Program-made: the position numbers and the translations under genes
Notes under the pieces: generated by a model
Database searches by the model: none
What the model saw: only the letters and a program-made list of their open reading frames with translations
Told to the model about the DNA's origin: nothing
Assembly: GCF_016908855.1 (NCBI RefSeq)
Contig: NZ_JAFBER010000002.1
Span: 124,001-188,000 of the forward strand
Length of the DNA: 64,000 bases
Reading direction: 5' to 3'
Source of the DNA: Scopulibacillus daqui
GTDB lineage: Bacteria > Bacillota > Bacilli > Bacillales > Sporolactobacillaceae
Shown: positions 27,645 to 37,334 of the stretch, one piece after another
Layout: the number at the start of each line of letters is the position of its first letter
How positions within the stretch are numbered: position 1 is the first letter of the stretch

Positions 27645-27759
27645 TACCCATGGTGTCATTACTCACGTTCGTTAATTCAAGTATTGGTGCTGTCACAAAA
27701 CAGTCGTACTTGAAAATGATACGAGCGGTGGAACAAACCAAACTAGGAGGAAAAACAAA

Positions 27760-28518
27760 ATGGCAGTTATTTCAATGAAACAACTTTTGGAATCTGGTGT
27801 TCACTTCGGTCACCAAACACGCCGTTGGAACCCAAAAATGAAGCCTTATATCTTTACTGAAAGAAACGGTATTTATATTATCGACCTTCAAAAAACAGTA
27901 AAGAAAGTTGAAGAGGCTTTTAACTTTGTAAGAAATATCGTTGCTGACGGCGGTAAAATCTTATTCGTCGGTACGAAAAAACAAGCGCAAGAATCTGTGA
28001 AAAGCGAAGCGATCCGCTCAGGGATGTATTATGTTAACCAACGCTGGTTAGGCGGTACATTAACTAACTTCCAAACAATCAGAAAACGTGTCAACCGTTT
28101 GAAAGAAATTGAAAAAATGCGCGAAGACGGCACTTTCGACGTTCTTCCGAAAAAAGAAGTCGTTGGTCTTAACAAAGAGCTTGAAAGACTTGAAAAATTC
28201 TTGGGCGGCATTAAAGATATGGAAAGCCTTCCAGATGCATTGTTTGTTATTGACCCTCGCAAAGAACGTATCGCTATTGCTGAAGCGCGCAAATTAAATA
28301 TTCCGATTATCGCTATCGTTGATACGAACTGTGATCCTGACGAAGTTGATGTTGTCATCCCTGGTAATGACGATGCTATCCGCGCGGTAAAACTTCTTAC
28401 AAGTAAAATGGCTGATGCTGCGCTTGAAGCTAATCAAGGCGAAGAAGTAGCTGAAGCAGCTGCTGAAGAGAAAACTGCAGAAGTGCAAGAACAAGAAGCA
28501 GAAGAAGTTGCAGAATAA
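27760..28518 (+). CDS. rpsB: 30S ribosomal protein S2
   Basis: Late-assembling small-subunit protein. Signature [20 protein letters not shown] at the N-terminus, [15 protein letters not shown], and [14 protein letters not shown]. The C-terminus is an acidic, Ala/Glu-rich tail, common in Bacillales S2. 252 residues. It has its own promoter upstream and a strong terminator downstream, so expression can be separate from tsf. Confidence 0.98.
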   Translation: MAVISMKQLLESGVHFGHQTRRWNPKMKPYIFTERNGIYIIDLQKTVKKVEEAFNFVRNIVADGGKILFVGTKKQAQESVKSEAIRSGMYYVNQRWLGGTLTNFQTIRKRVNRLKEIEKMREDGTFDVLPKKEVVGLNKELERLEKFLGGIKDMESLPDALFVIDPRKERIAIAEARKLNIPIIAIVDTNCDPDEVDVVIPGNDDAIRAVKLLTSKMADAALEANQGEEVAEAAAEEKTAEVQEQEAEEVAE

Positions 28519-28535
28519 TTTTGGTGAAAAATAGG

Positions 28536-28570
28536 GTGATAAGGGGTGATCAACCCTTATCACTTTTTTT
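28536..28570 (+). terminator. Rho-independent terminator after rpsB
   Basis: GTGATAAGGG at 28536-28545 pairs perfectly with CCCTTATCAC at 28554-28563, followed by seven T. Confidence 0.93.
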
Positions 28571-28635
28571 ACACTATCAGCATGGCATTTTGAATGCTTG
28601 TCAAGTTTAACCGATAGTTGTGCATCGGTTACTCG

Positions 28636-28665
28636 CTGATATAAGCTGAGTTATCTTGATAATAT
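28636..28665 (+). promoter_or_regulatory. Candidate sigma-A promoter for tsf
   Basis: CTGATA at 28636-28641, an 18-bp spacer and TAATAT at 28660-28665, each 4 of 6 to consensus. It lies between the rpsB terminator and tsf, where a promoter is expected. A small hairpin ACCGAT/ATCGGT lies just upstream (about 28610-28630). Confidence 0.4.
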
Positions 28666-28701
28666 AAAACTATAGATTACATAATTTAAGGAGGAAGTAA
28701 A

Positions 28702-29583
28702 TTGGCTATTAGCGCAAAACTTGTTAAAGAGCTACGTGAAAAAACAGGTGCAGGTATGATGGATTGCAAAAAAGCACTGACAGAAACTGATGGAGACATT
28801 GAAAAAGCCGTTGACCTTTTAAGAGAAAAAGGCATCGCCAAAGCAGCGAAAAAAGCTGACCGAGTTGCTGCTGAAGGTTTGGCTCAAATTAAAATTGACG
28901 GAAATAAAGCTGTTATCGTAGAAGTTAACTCAGAAACAGACTTTGTTGCAAAAAATGAGCAATTTATTAATCTGATTGACAGTATTGCTAAACACTTGTT
29001 AAGTACAACTCCAGCGACTGTTGAAGAAGCCCTTGAACAAAAATTAGATGGTACGGATGCAACAGTCAGCGAATATATTAATGAAGCCATTGCTAAAATC
29101 GGAGAAAAAATTTCATTGCGCCGTTTTACCATTCTTGAAAAAGCTGATAACGAAACATTCGGCGCTTACCTTCATATGGGCGGCCGCATCGGCGTATTGA
29201 CACAGCTTGAAGGCGATAACGAAGCTGCTGCAAAAGATGTTGCTATGCATATCGCCGCTGTCAACCCTAGATATATTTCTCAAGACCAAGTGCCGGAATC
29301 TGAAGTTGCGCATGAAAAAGAAGTGCTTAAGCAACAAGCCCTAAATGAAGGCAAACCTGAAAAGATTGTTGAAAAAATGGTGGAAGGCCGCTTGAACAAA
29401 TTCTTCCAAGAAATTTGCCTTGTTGAACAGCCTTTTGTCAAAGATCCTGATATGACAGTGAAAAAGTATTTAGGTGATAAAGGCTTAACGATCAAGAACT
29501 TCGTTCGTTATGAAGTCGGCGAAGGCATGGAAAAGCGCGAAGATAATTTCGCTGAAGAAGTTAAAGCGCAAATGAAAAAATAA
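28702..29583 (+). CDS. tsf: Elongation factor Ts
   Basis: Nucleotide exchange factor for EF-Tu. N-terminal UBA-like module ([20 protein letters not shown]) and core signature [14 protein letters not shown] at about 75-88. C-terminal [16 protein letters not shown] is typical. TTG start at 28702, 7 nt after AAGGAGG, as no ATG fits the family N-terminus. 293 residues, full length. Confidence 0.97.
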   Translation: MAISAKLVKELREKTGAGMMDCKKALTETDGDIEKAVDLLREKGIAKAAKKADRVAAEGLAQIKIDGNKAVIVEVNSETDFVAKNEQFINLIDSIAKHLLSTTPATVEEALEQKLDGTDATVSEYINEAIAKIGEKISLRRFTILEKADNETFGAYLHMGGRIGVLTQLEGDNEAAAKDVAMHIAAVNPRYISQDQVPESEVAHEKEVLKQQALNEGKPEKIVEKMVEGRLNKFFQEICLVEQPFVKDPDMTVKKYLGDKGLTIKNFVRYEVGEGMEKREDNFAEEVKAQMKK

Positions 29584-29935
29584 TGGAAACTTGCTGATTG
29601 GCAATCCTGAAAAGGCGCGAAAAGGGAAGCGGACGTTTAGAGAAGCCCCTTGATCGCTTTGCCGAGGGGAAATCGGAGATGCGCCGCTGAATAGCGCCGG
29701 CCCAGGATCGCTCTAGCGGCACTTATATTGTCTGCCTTATCTTAGACAACCCATTGAACCGATTTCTCGGTTGTCGGGATATGCTTTTGACAGTATAAAG
29801 AAAACCTGCCGATCGGCAAGCCTTTTAAAAAGGCGGCGATTAGGCTGGTTGTGCATATGCTATCAATTTGATCTTAGCATCTATGCCAAATCTTCTTCCA
29901 AGTAGCTAAGATATAATTGCTGATAGTACAAATAA
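29584..29935 (+). other. Structured intergenic region between tsf and pyrH, function unknown
   Basis: No gene is visible. The first part is GC-rich and self-complementary: GGCGC at 29614-29618 can pair with GCGCC at 29681-29685 enclosing CCCCT/AGGGG (29646-29669), and GCCGCT at 29683-29688 can pair with AGCGGC at 29715-29720. TTGTCT/AGACAA (29729-29750) and AACCGA/TCGGTT hairpins compete with a GACAACC/GGTTGTC pairing. Further palindromes are TGCCGATCGGCA and GCCTTTTAAAAAGGC. A lone TATAAT lies near 29912. It did not match riboswitch cores I know (lysine, TPP, FMN, SAM, glycine, cobalamin, T-box). Confidence 0.4.
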
Positions 29936-29962
29936 AGGGACACCAAAAAGTGTCCCTCTTTT
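29936..29962 (+). terminator. Intrinsic terminator immediately upstream of pyrH
   Basis: AGGGACAC at 29936-29943 pairs perfectly with GTGTCCCT at 29950-29957, followed by CTTTT. The pyrH ATG is only 23 bp further on, too close for a separate promoter after the hairpin. It therefore may act as an attenuator for pyrH rather than only as the end of tsf. Confidence 0.85.
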
Positions 29963-29985
29963 AAGATATACATGAGAGGGCGAAG

Positions 29986-30717
29986 ATGAGCATGTCACAA
30001 AAAGCAAAATATAAGCGAGTGGTTCTAAAGCTCAGCGGTGAGGCGTTGGCCGGAAAGGCGGGCTTTGGCATTGATCCAAAAATCATTCATTCCATTTCAG
30101 AACAAATCAAAGAAATCGTTGAATTGAATGTTGAAGTTGCCGTTGTTGTAGGCGCAGGAAACATTTGGAGAGGAAAAACAGGAAGCGAAATGGGAATGGA
30201 TCGTGCGACAGCCGATTACATGGGTATGTTGGCTACTGTGATGAACGCACTTGCCATTCAAGACAGCTTAGAAAATATAGGTGTAGATTCCCGTGTTCAA
30301 ACGTCAATTGAAATGCGTCAAGTTGCCGAACCATATATTCGCCGAAGAGCGATTCGCCATCTTGAGAAAAAACGCGTCGTTATTTTCGCTGCCGGAACAG
30401 GCAATCCGTATTTCTCTACAGATACAACTGCAGCCTTGAGAGCTGCCGAAATTGAAGCGGAAGTTATCCTTATGGCAAAAAATAATGTCGACGGTGTTTA
30501 CAGTGCGGATCCAAAGATTGATGCAAACGCTACAAAATATCAAGAGATCTCCTATTTGGATGTATTGAATGAAGGTTTAGCAGTGATGGATTCTACAGCT
30601 TCATCACTATGCATGGATAATAACATTCCGCTTATTGTTTTTTCTTTCACAGAAAAAGGAAACATCAAACGCGTAGTGCTTGGTGAACAAATTGGAACAA
30701 TTGTAAGGGGGAAATGA
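29986..30717 (+). CDS. pyrH: UMP kinase (uridylate kinase)
   Basis: Phosphorylates UMP to UDP in pyrimidine nucleotide synthesis; bacterial-type enzyme of the amino-acid-kinase fold. [15 protein letters not shown] near the N-terminus, [11 protein letters not shown], and [20 protein letters not shown] are diagnostic. 243 residues. The ATG at 29986 follows AGAGGG; an ATG at 29992 is possible. It shares its end with the ribosome site and start of frr. Confidence 0.97.
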   Translation: MSMSQKAKYKRVVLKLSGEALAGKAGFGIDPKIIHSISEQIKEIVELNVEVAVVVGAGNIWRGKTGSEMGMDRATADYMGMLATVMNALAIQDSLENIGVDSRVQTSIEMRQVAEPYIRRRAIRHLEKKRVVIFAAGTGNPYFSTDTTAALRAAEIEAEVILMAKNNVDGVYSADPKIDANATKYQEISYLDVLNEGLAVMDSTASSLCMDNNIPLIVFSFTEKGNIKRVVLGEQIGTIVRGK

Positions 30718-30719
30718 AA

Positions 30720-31277
30720 ATGACAACCGAAGTAATCAATGATACAAAAGCCAGGATGGAAAAAGCCATCGCGTCTCTAAAAAAAGAGCTCGCTACGATT
30801 CGTGCGGGAAGGGCAAATCCTTCGCTTTTAGACAAAGTTCAAGTTGACTATTACGGTGCGCCGACGCCTCTTAATCAGTTGGCCAATATTACGACGCCGG
30901 AAGCTCGTCTGCTTGTAGTCAGCCCCTATGATAAATCGGCAATAGCTGATATTGAAAAGGCTATTTTAAAGTCTGACTTAGGCATTACACCAACGAATGA
31001 CGGTGAGGTCATCCGCATTACTATTCCAGCCCTAACGGAAGAACGCCGTCAAGAACTTGTTAAGGTAGTTAAGAAAGTTGCTGAAGATGCAAAGGTAGCA
31101 GTTAGAAATATTCGCCGTGATGCTAATGATCAGCTTAAGAAGCTTGAAAAAGACGGTGAAATGACCGAAGACGAATTGCATCGTACAACAGATGAAGTGC
31201 AAAAACTCACTGACCAGTATATTTCCAACATTGACAGCATTGTCTCTAATAAAGAAAAAGAAATCATGGAAGTTTAG
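30720..31277 (+). CDS. frr: Ribosome recycling factor
   Basis: Splits post-termination ribosomes together with EF-G. Signature [19 protein letters not shown] near residues 25-43 and [17 protein letters not shown]. The ATG at 30720 is 8 nt after AGGGGG and gives 185 residues, the B. subtilis length; the ATG at 30714 is too close to the ribosome site and overlaps the pyrH stop. Confidence 0.97.
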   Translation: MTTEVINDTKARMEKAIASLKKELATIRAGRANPSLLDKVQVDYYGAPTPLNQLANITTPEARLLVVSPYDKSAIADIEKAILKSDLGITPTNDGEVIRITIPALTEERRQELVKVVKKVAEDAKVAVRNIRRDANDQLKKLEKDGEMTEDELHRTTDEVQKLTDQYISNIDSIVSNKEKEIMEV

Positions 31278-31305
31278 CGCGTTTCAATGTAAAATAAGTG
31301 AAGAT

Positions 31306-31330
31306 ACCCTCTTATTTAGGGGGTTTTTTT
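31306..31330 (+). terminator. Rho-independent terminator after frr
   Basis: ACCCTCT at 31306-31312 pairs with AGGGGGT at 31318-31324 (one G-T wobble), followed by seven T. No clear promoter for uppS was seen in the 56 bp that follow, so read-through probably matters. Confidence 0.85.
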
Positions 31331-31386
31331 GTTAAGTCTAATAGGGGTTGTTCGATTTGAACGCCACTAATAATGGAGGAAACAAA

Positions 31387-32169
31387 ATGTTCGAAAAATT
31401 TTCCTTTAAAGGCGCTAAACAAAAAAATAAGCGGGATAACGATTTAAATAAGGATACAGCCAAAAGCGAACTTCACATTCCAAGACATATCGCAATCATT
31501 ATGGATGGCAACGGCAGATGGGCAAAAGAACGTGGATTGCCGAGAGTTGCCGGTCACCGCGAAGGCATGAAGGTTGTCAAAAAAATTGTCAGGGAAGCGA
31601 GCCGCCTTGGTGTAGAAGTTTTGACCATGTACGCTTTTTCTACAGAAAATTGGAAACGCCCCAAGGATGAAGTCGAATTTCTTTTAAAGCTTCCTGAACA
31701 ATTTTTAACGACGTACTTAAAGGAATTAATAGATAATAATGTGCAAGTTCGGATTATGGGAGATACGAAGCAGCTTCCTCCTCATACATTAAGAGCTGTC
31801 AATATTGCCAAAGAACGCACGAAAGACAACGATGGCATGATTCTTAATTTTGCCCTGAATTATGGGAGCCGCTATGAAATGACAATGGCTTTAAAAAATA
31901 TTTCTGAAGATATTTTGGCAGGCCATTTAAATGTTAACGATATAACTGAGGATGTCATTTCAAATTATTTATTAACCAGTGCATTGCCTGATCCTGATTT
32001 GCTGATAAGAACGAGCGGCGAAATTCGCTTAAGCAATTTCATGCTATGGCAGCTCGCTTATACAGAATTGTGGTTTACCAATGTTTATTGGCCCGACTTC
32101 AATGAAGAACATTTACACGAAGCGATTGCTCATTTTAGCAGACGTACACGCCGTTATGGAGGGGTTTAA
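31387..32169 (+). CDS. uppS: Undecaprenyl diphosphate synthase
   Basis: cis-Prenyltransferase that makes the C55 lipid carrier for peptidoglycan and teichoic acid. IMDGNGRWAKERGLPR with the catalytic Asp, YAFSTENWKRP, and RTSGEIRLSNFMLWQ are the conserved regions. The ATG at 31387 follows TGGAGG and gives 260 residues, equal to B. subtilis; the frame is open further upstream to 31348 without a ribosome site. cdsA follows after 11 bp. Confidence 0.97.
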   Translation: MFEKFSFKGAKQKNKRDNDLNKDTAKSELHIPRHIAIIMDGNGRWAKERGLPRVAGHREGMKVVKKIVREASRLGVEVLTMYAFSTENWKRPKDEVEFLLKLPEQFLTTYLKELIDNNVQVRIMGDTKQLPPHTLRAVNIAKERTKDNDGMILNFALNYGSRYEMTMALKNISEDILAGHLNVNDITEDVISNYLLTSALPDPDLLIRTSGEIRLSNFMLWQLAYTELWFTNVYWPDFNEEHLHEAIAHFSRRTRRYGGV

Positions 32170-32180
32170 AGGAGGATAAA

Positions 32181-32972
32181 ATGAAACAAAGAATTTTGAC
32201 GGCAATTGGGTTTGGTGCGCTCTATATCATTTTTATATTAATTGGCTCATTCCCATTTGCTTTATTTATCGCGTTAATTGCCGCAATAGCATTCATGGAG
32301 CTTTGTGCCATGAAGAAGATATCTCCGTCATCCGTGCCTGCAATCATCGGAGCGCTGTTCGTTGTCATGTTTGTTTTGCAGGCAAGCCTATTTGAATTCG
32401 TTAAGTATTTGCCGCTGATTAGACTATCAGCTATTTTTATCATTATTATGCTGATTTATATGGTATTTTCCAAAAATAGATTCAGCTTCGATCAGGCGGC
32501 ACATATTTTCTTAGCAGCTTTTTATATCGGATTCTCCTTTTACCTTTTCGTTCAACTTCGCTACAGCGGTTTAGCTGAAGTATTCTTCGTGCAGATTTTA
32601 ATTTGGTGTACAGACAGCGGCGCATATTTTGTCGGAAGAAAACTGGGCAAAAGGAAACTTTCGCCGCATATAAGCCCAAATAAATCAGTTGAAGGCGCGA
32701 TAGGCGGGGTCGTTATAGCAGCGATAGCAGCGATTATCATTGAGTTGATCGTTCCCGGTTCGCTCTTTCCATCATGGGGAATACTATTGGGTATAAGTGT
32801 GGTCATTTCCGTTTTTGGTCAGCTCGGCGATTTGGTGGAATCCGCGATAAAACGATATTACGGTGTAAAAGATTCGGGAAATATTTTACCAGGTCACGGA
32901 GGCCTGCTGGATCGTTTTGACAGTTTAATTTTTATCCTGCCAATTTTATTTATTTTTAATGTGATTGGTTAA
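32181..32972 (+). CDS. cdsA: Phosphatidate cytidylyltransferase
   Basis: Integral membrane enzyme that makes CDP-diacylglycerol from phosphatidate and CTP. Seven to eight hydrophobic segments. The C-terminal family signature is intact: SAIKRYYGVKDSGNILPGHG followed by GLLDRFDSL. 263 residues. AAAGGAGG precedes the ATG. In the uppS-cdsA-dxr-rseP envelope and isoprenoid cluster. Confidence 0.96.
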   Translation: MKQRILTAIGFGALYIIFILIGSFPFALFIALIAAIAFMELCAMKKISPSSVPAIIGALFVVMFVLQASLFEFVKYLPLIRLSAIFIIIMLIYMVFSKNRFSFDQAAHIFLAAFYIGFSFYLFVQLRYSGLAEVFFVQILIWCTDSGAYFVGRKLGKRKLSPHISPNKSVEGAIGGVVIAAIAAIIIELIVPGSLFPSWGILLGISVVISVFGQLGDLVESAIKRYYGVKDSGNILPGHGGLLDRFDSLIFILPILFIFNVIG

Positions 32973-32990
32973 TGAAAGGTGTACTAAAAA

Positions 32991-34148
32991 ATGAAGAACA
33001 TTACTCTTCTTGGTGCGACCGGTTCAATCGGCACTCAAACACTGGAAGTTGTAAAACAACATCCTGACCGTTTTAATATTGCAGCAATCTCTTTTGGACA
33101 AAATATCGAACGCGGTATAGACATTATTAAAGCATTTAAACCGGAGCTTGTTGCGGTAAAAAATGAACAAGTCAAAGATGAGCTTCTTCATGCCTTATCT
33201 CTACATAATATTCGTGTTGTATCGGGGTTAGAAGGATTAATTGAGGCAGCCACTTATCCGAACGCTGATATTTTAGTAAACGCTGTGATGGGAAGCGTTG
33301 GTTTAAAACCGACGCTGGCTGCGATTCATTCCGGAAAAGATATTGCGATTGCTAATAAAGAAACTTTAGTAACTGCCGGACATTTTGTTATGGAGAAAGC
33401 TAACGAAAAAGGTGTCCGTCTTCTTCCGGTTGACAGTGAACATTCTGCAATTTTTCAATCTCTTGAAGGCCATCGCTGCGAAGATGTGTCAAGGTTGATT
33501 TTAACAGCATCGGGAGGCAGTTTTCGGGATCGTACACGAGAAGAATTAAAGGATGTGTCCGTTCAGGATGCTTTGAACCATCCAAACTGGTCAATGGGTG
33601 CAAAGATAACCATTGATTCCGCTACTTTAATGAACAAAGGCTTAGAAGTTATTGAAGCTCATTGGCTGTTTAATATGCCTTATGAAAAGATTGATGTGGT
33701 AATCCATAAAGAGAGCATTGTTCATTCACTTGTTGAATATTATGATAAGAGCGTCATTGCCCAGCTGGGAAATCCGGATATGAAAGGGCCGATTCAATAT
33801 GCCTTGTCATATCCTGAAAGACTTGAACTTAAAGATGTAAAAAGGTTAAACTTATGGGAAGCAGGTACCCTTCATTTTCAAAAAGTGGACATGAACCGGT
33901 TTAGAAGCTTGGCATTAGCTTACGAAGCCGGACGAACCGGGGGATCATTGCCTACCGTACTTAACGCAGCCAATGAAGCGGCTGTCGAGCACTTTTTAAA
34001 AGGCAGAATTGCCTTCCTTGATATCGAGTCACTTGTAGAATCAGCGCTTGAAGCACATAAAGTCATTAAGAACCCTGATCTTGAAACGATAGAAGAAATT
34101 GACAGCCAAACTCGCCGCTTCATCAATGATAAAGCTGCTGACATTTAA
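32991..34148 (+). CDS. dxr: 1-deoxy-D-xylulose 5-phosphate reductoisomerase
   Basis: Second enzyme of the non-mevalonate (MEP) isoprenoid pathway, supplying precursors for UppS next door. NADPH-binding [13 protein letters not shown] at the N-terminus, [10 protein letters not shown], metal- and substrate-binding [11 protein letters not shown], and [14 protein letters not shown]. 385 residues. A TGTTCA inverted repeat lies in the spacer after it. Confidence 0.97.
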   Translation: MKNITLLGATGSIGTQTLEVVKQHPDRFNIAAISFGQNIERGIDIIKAFKPELVAVKNEQVKDELLHALSLHNIRVVSGLEGLIEAATYPNADILVNAVMGSVGLKPTLAAIHSGKDIAIANKETLVTAGHFVMEKANEKGVRLLPVDSEHSAIFQSLEGHRCEDVSRLILTASGGSFRDRTREELKDVSVQDALNHPNWSMGAKITIDSATLMNKGLEVIEAHWLFNMPYEKIDVVIHKESIVHSLVEYYDKSVIAQLGNPDMKGPIQYALSYPERLELKDVKRLNLWEAGTLHFQKVDMNRFRSLALAYEAGRTGGSLPTVLNAANEAAVEHFLKGRIAFLDIESLVESALEAHKVIKNPDLETIEEIDSQTRRFINDKAADI

Positions 34149-34158
34149 CCTAGCGTAT

Positions 34159-34189
34159 ATGTTCAAGAAGGATGACAATATTTGAACAT
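34159..34189. repeat. TGTTCA/TGAACA inverted repeat, copy 1 (before rseP)
   Basis: ATGTTCAA at 34159-34166 pairs with TTGAACAT at 34182-34189 over a 15-nt loop. Similar elements precede pnp, dapA and tepA. Confidence 0.6.
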
Positions 34190-34234
34190 CCTCTTTCAAA
34201 AAACAAGTGAATGAACAAAAGAGGTGGTTACAAA

Positions 34235-35494
34235 GTGGAAACATTTATTACAGTCGTCATTATTTTTGGACTGCTTATATCTTTTCATGAACTTGGACAC
34301 TTACTCTTAGCCAAAAGAGCTGGTATATTGTGCCGGGAATTTGCTATAGGATTCGGTCCGAAATTATTTTCATTTAAAAAGAAAGAAACGGTCTATACAC
34401 TTCGTCTCTTGCCGATCGGCGGTTTCGTCAGAATGGCCGGAGAAGATCCCGAGCTTATTGAAATTAAGCCAGGACACCGCGTCGGGCTGATATTTAATTC
34501 ACATGGTCTTGTTTCAAAGATTATTATTAATCATCTTGAAAAATATCCTAATGCAAAAATAGTCACGGTTGAAGAGGCTGATATAGAAAAAGATTTATTT
34601 ATTAAAGGTTACGAACAAGAAGATGGAGAATTAATAACCTATGATTTGGACAGAGAAGCCGACTATGTCGTTGACGAACAAGCTTATCAAATTGCGCCGC
34701 TTGATCGGCAATTCGGTTCAAAGTCAATATTAGACCGGTTTTTGACAATTTTTGCTGGTCCATTTATGAACTTTTTGCTGGCGATTATCATTTTCATCAT
34801 TTTCTTTATGATACAAGGTGTTCCCTCCGATGCGCCTAAGCTGGGTCAAATAGTCAAAGGTGATCCCGCTGCTGCTGCCGGCTTGCATCAAGGAGACCGT
34901 GTCTTAAAGATAGACGGCCATTCAGTTCATTCATGGAAAGATGTTCAGACTTATGTGAGTGACCACCCGAAAGAATCATTAACATTTACGATTCAGCGCA
35001 ACAGCCAAATTAAGCAAGTTGCTGTCATGACCAATGAGCGAAAAGTTGAAAAAGACGGCAAGGAAGGTTATATCGGCGTTTATGGACCAACGAAAAAATC
35101 CTTCCTGGGCGCTGTCACGAACAGTTTTCAGCAGACATTCTTCTTCATTAAACAAGAGCTCATTGCTTTAAAAATGCTTGTTACAGGAGCTTTAGGCATT
35201 AATCAGCTGTCAGGGCCTGTTGGCATTTATCAAATGACAGGCCAGTTTGTCAAACATGGTTTTCTAATGATACTTAGCTGGACGGCTCTATTAAGTGTCA
35301 ACCTGGGCATTATTAATCTATTGCCGCTTCCGGCTCTTGACGGCGGCCGTCTTCTCTTTATTATCGCTGAGGCATTAAGGGGCAAGCCGATCGATCCAAA
35401 ACGGGAATCATTGGTTCATTTTATTGGCTTTGCTTTATTGATGTTATTGATGATTGTCGTTACATGGAATGATATCCAAAAGATTTTTCTGTAA
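34235..35494 (+). CDS. rseP: Site-2 protease RseP/RasP
   Basis: Intramembrane zinc metalloprotease that cleaves TM segments of anti-sigma factors and signal-peptide remnants. The HELGH zinc motif lies in the first TM, a PDZ domain is central (KGDPAAAAGLHQGDRVLKID), and NLLPLPALDGGRLLF carries the third zinc ligand. The GTG at 34235 (VETFITVVII) has AGAGGTGG 7 nt upstream and matches homologs; an ATG at 34211 overlaps that ribosome site. 419 residues. Confidence 0.95.
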   Translation: METFITVVIIFGLLISFHELGHLLLAKRAGILCREFAIGFGPKLFSFKKKETVYTLRLLPIGGFVRMAGEDPELIEIKPGHRVGLIFNSHGLVSKIIINHLEKYPNAKIVTVEEADIEKDLFIKGYEQEDGELITYDLDREADYVVDEQAYQIAPLDRQFGSKSILDRFLTIFAGPFMNFLLAIIIFIIFFMIQGVPSDAPKLGQIVKGDPAAAAGLHQGDRVLKIDGHSVHSWKDVQTYVSDHPKESLTFTIQRNSQIKQVAVMTNERKVEKDGKEGYIGVYGPTKKSFLGAVTNSFQQTFFFIKQELIALKMLVTGALGINQLSGPVGIYQMTGQFVKHGFLMILSWTALLSVNLGIINLLPLPALDGGRLLFIIAEALRGKPIDPKRESLVHFIGFALLMLLMIVVTWNDIQKIFL

Positions 35495-35577
35495 ATGATC
35501 AAGAGTGAGGACAATTGATTTGTCCTCCTGTTGTAGATTTTGAAAGATTATCATTGTGCAATGGGGGTGTTCTTTGG

Positions 35578-37218
35578 ATGAAACAAAGTCAAATGTTAAT
35601 TCCTACATTAAAGGAAACGCCTGCCGATGCCGAAATTGCCAGCCACCGGCTTTTGCTTCGTGCAGGGTTTATTCGTCAGAATGCTTCAGGTATTTACTCT
35701 TACTTGCCATTAGGTTTAAGAGTGCTGCAAAAGATAGAAAAGATTATTAGAGAAGAAATGAACCGTACCGGTGCTCAAGAACTGTTAATGCCGGCAATTC
35801 AGCCAGCTGAACTTTGGCATGAAACAGGCCGATGGGATGTTTATGGACCTGAGCTAATGCGCTTGAAGGACAGGCATAACCGTGATTTTGCTCTTGGCGC
35901 TACCCATGAAGAATTGATTACAAGCAATGTCCGCGATGAATTAAATTCTTACAAAAAATTGCCGATGACATTATATCAAATTCAAACTAAATACCGTGAT
36001 GAAAAGCGGCCAAGATTCGGATTGTTAAGAGGCCGGGAATTTATCATGAAAGATGCCTATTCTTTTCATGCTGATCAAGAGGATTTGGACAAGCAATACC
36101 AGATCATGTACGATGCATATACAAAAGTTTTTGAAAGATGCGGTCTCGAATTTCGCGCAGTTATTGCCGATTCCGGAGCTATGGGCGGTAAAGATACACA
36201 TGAATTCCAAGCCTTAGCCTCTGTCGGCGAAGATCTCATTGCTTATTCCGACTCGTCAGATTATGCAGCTAACATTGAAATGGCTGAAGTAATAACTGCC
36301 GATGAACGTCCGAATGTTGACATGCTTCCTTTAACTGAAGGCAAAGATAACGGGCAGCGCACCGGTCTAAAATATGTATGCTTTAAAGCAAACGAGAAAC
36401 TGGTTGTCGTCTATGTTCGCGAAGATGATGAGATTAATGATGTAAAAGTTAAAAATGTTTTAGAAGCTGATATGATTGAAGTATTAAGCGATCAAGAGAG
36501 AGCAGAAACAGGGTTTGATCCATTCCAATCGGATTCTGAAACCATTATTCTGGCTGACAATGGGGTCAAAAACGTCGTTAACGGGACGTTACATGTTGAA
36601 GAAACAAACAAGGATTATATTAATGTTAATCCAGAACGCGATCTAGGCGTCAGCGTTTACCACGATTTGAGATTTATTAAAGAAGGTGATCCATCTCCTG
36701 ATGGGAAGGGGCGCATTAAATTCGCCCGCGGCATTGAGGTTGGACAAATCTTCAAGCTGGGAACGAAGTACAGTGAATCTATGAACGCTGTTTTCTTAGA
36801 CGAAAACGGCAGATCTCGACCATTAATCATGGGTTGTTACGGCATTGGTGTTTCGAGAACACTATCAGCTGTCGCTGAACAATGCCATGATGAAAACGGC
36901 TTAATTTGGCCTGTATCCGTTGCGCCGTTTGAGCTGCATATTATTGCAGTCAATGCAAAAAATGAAGAACAAATGACGCTGGCCGATCGATTGTATGAAA
37001 AGTACAGCGCACGTTACGAAGTGCTGCTTGATGACCGTAAAGAACGTGCAGGCGTTAAATTTGCTGAATCGGATCTTATCGGCTGCCCTTTACGCATTAC
37101 AGTCGGAAAAAAAGCAACAGATGGTGTTGTTGAACTTAAAGTCAGAAAAACCGGTGAAGTGATCGAATGTTCGGTTGATGAGTTAGATCACGTGATATCC
37201 GCTCATCTAAATGATTAA
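35578..37218 (+). CDS. proS: Prolyl-tRNA synthetase with reduced editing domain
   Basis: Class II synthetase. Motif 2 ([19 protein letters not shown]), GYGIGVSR-type motif 3 ([18 protein letters not shown]) and the anticodon-binding domain are intact. The inserted editing (INS) domain, about 225-390, is abnormal: the helix region before the conserved Lys, present in B. subtilis, is largely missing, and the GSLGP-type loop is replaced by [11 protein letters not shown]. Total length is 546 residues against about 564 in B. subtilis. Aminoacylation should be normal; hydrolysis of Ala-tRNA(Pro) may be weak or lost. The ATG at 35578 follows TGGGGGTG. Confidence 0.95.
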   Translation: MKQSQMLIPTLKETPADAEIASHRLLLRAGFIRQNASGIYSYLPLGLRVLQKIEKIIREEMNRTGAQELLMPAIQPAELWHETGRWDVYGPELMRLKDRHNRDFALGATHEELITSNVRDELNSYKKLPMTLYQIQTKYRDEKRPRFGLLRGREFIMKDAYSFHADQEDLDKQYQIMYDAYTKVFERCGLEFRAVIADSGAMGGKDTHEFQALASVGEDLIAYSDSSDYAANIEMAEVITADERPNVDMLPLTEGKDNGQRTGLKYVCFKANEKLVVVYVREDDEINDVKVKNVLEADMIEVLSDQERAETGFDPFQSDSETIILADNGVKNVVNGTLHVEETNKDYINVNPERDLGVSVYHDLRFIKEGDPSPDGKGRIKFARGIEVGQIFKLGTKYSESMNAVFLDENGRSRPLIMGCYGIGVSRTLSAVAEQCHDENGLIWPVSVAPFELHIIAVNAKNEEQMTLADRLYEKYSARYEVLLDDRKERAGVKFAESDLIGCPLRITVGKKATDGVVELKVRKTGEVIECSVDELDHVISAHLND

Positions 37219-37226
37219 AAAGAAAT

Positions 37227-37259
37227 ATGGTGCTCCTTTTACGGAGTGCCATTTTCTTT
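37227..37259 (+). terminator. Rho-independent terminator after proS
   Basis: TGGTGCTCC at 37228-37236 pairs with GGAGTGCCA at 37243-37251 (two G-T wobbles), followed by TTTTCTTT. polC follows 76 bp later; a TATACT near 37294 is a possible but unsupported -10. Confidence 0.8.
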
Positions 37260-37334
37260 GAAAATTTTGTTATGGATGAGTACAGCTGATAGATGTATAC
37301 TTTAGAAAGATAGTGATGAGAGGAGAAATAACCC

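Noticed and set aside
29600-29750. Lysine or cobalamin riboswitch suggested by GGCGCGA, GGGAAGC and GCCGA words.
   Set aside because: The words occur in the wrong order and spacing, and the conserved cores (for example CTGTCA of lysine, or GCCACTG of cobalamin) are absent.
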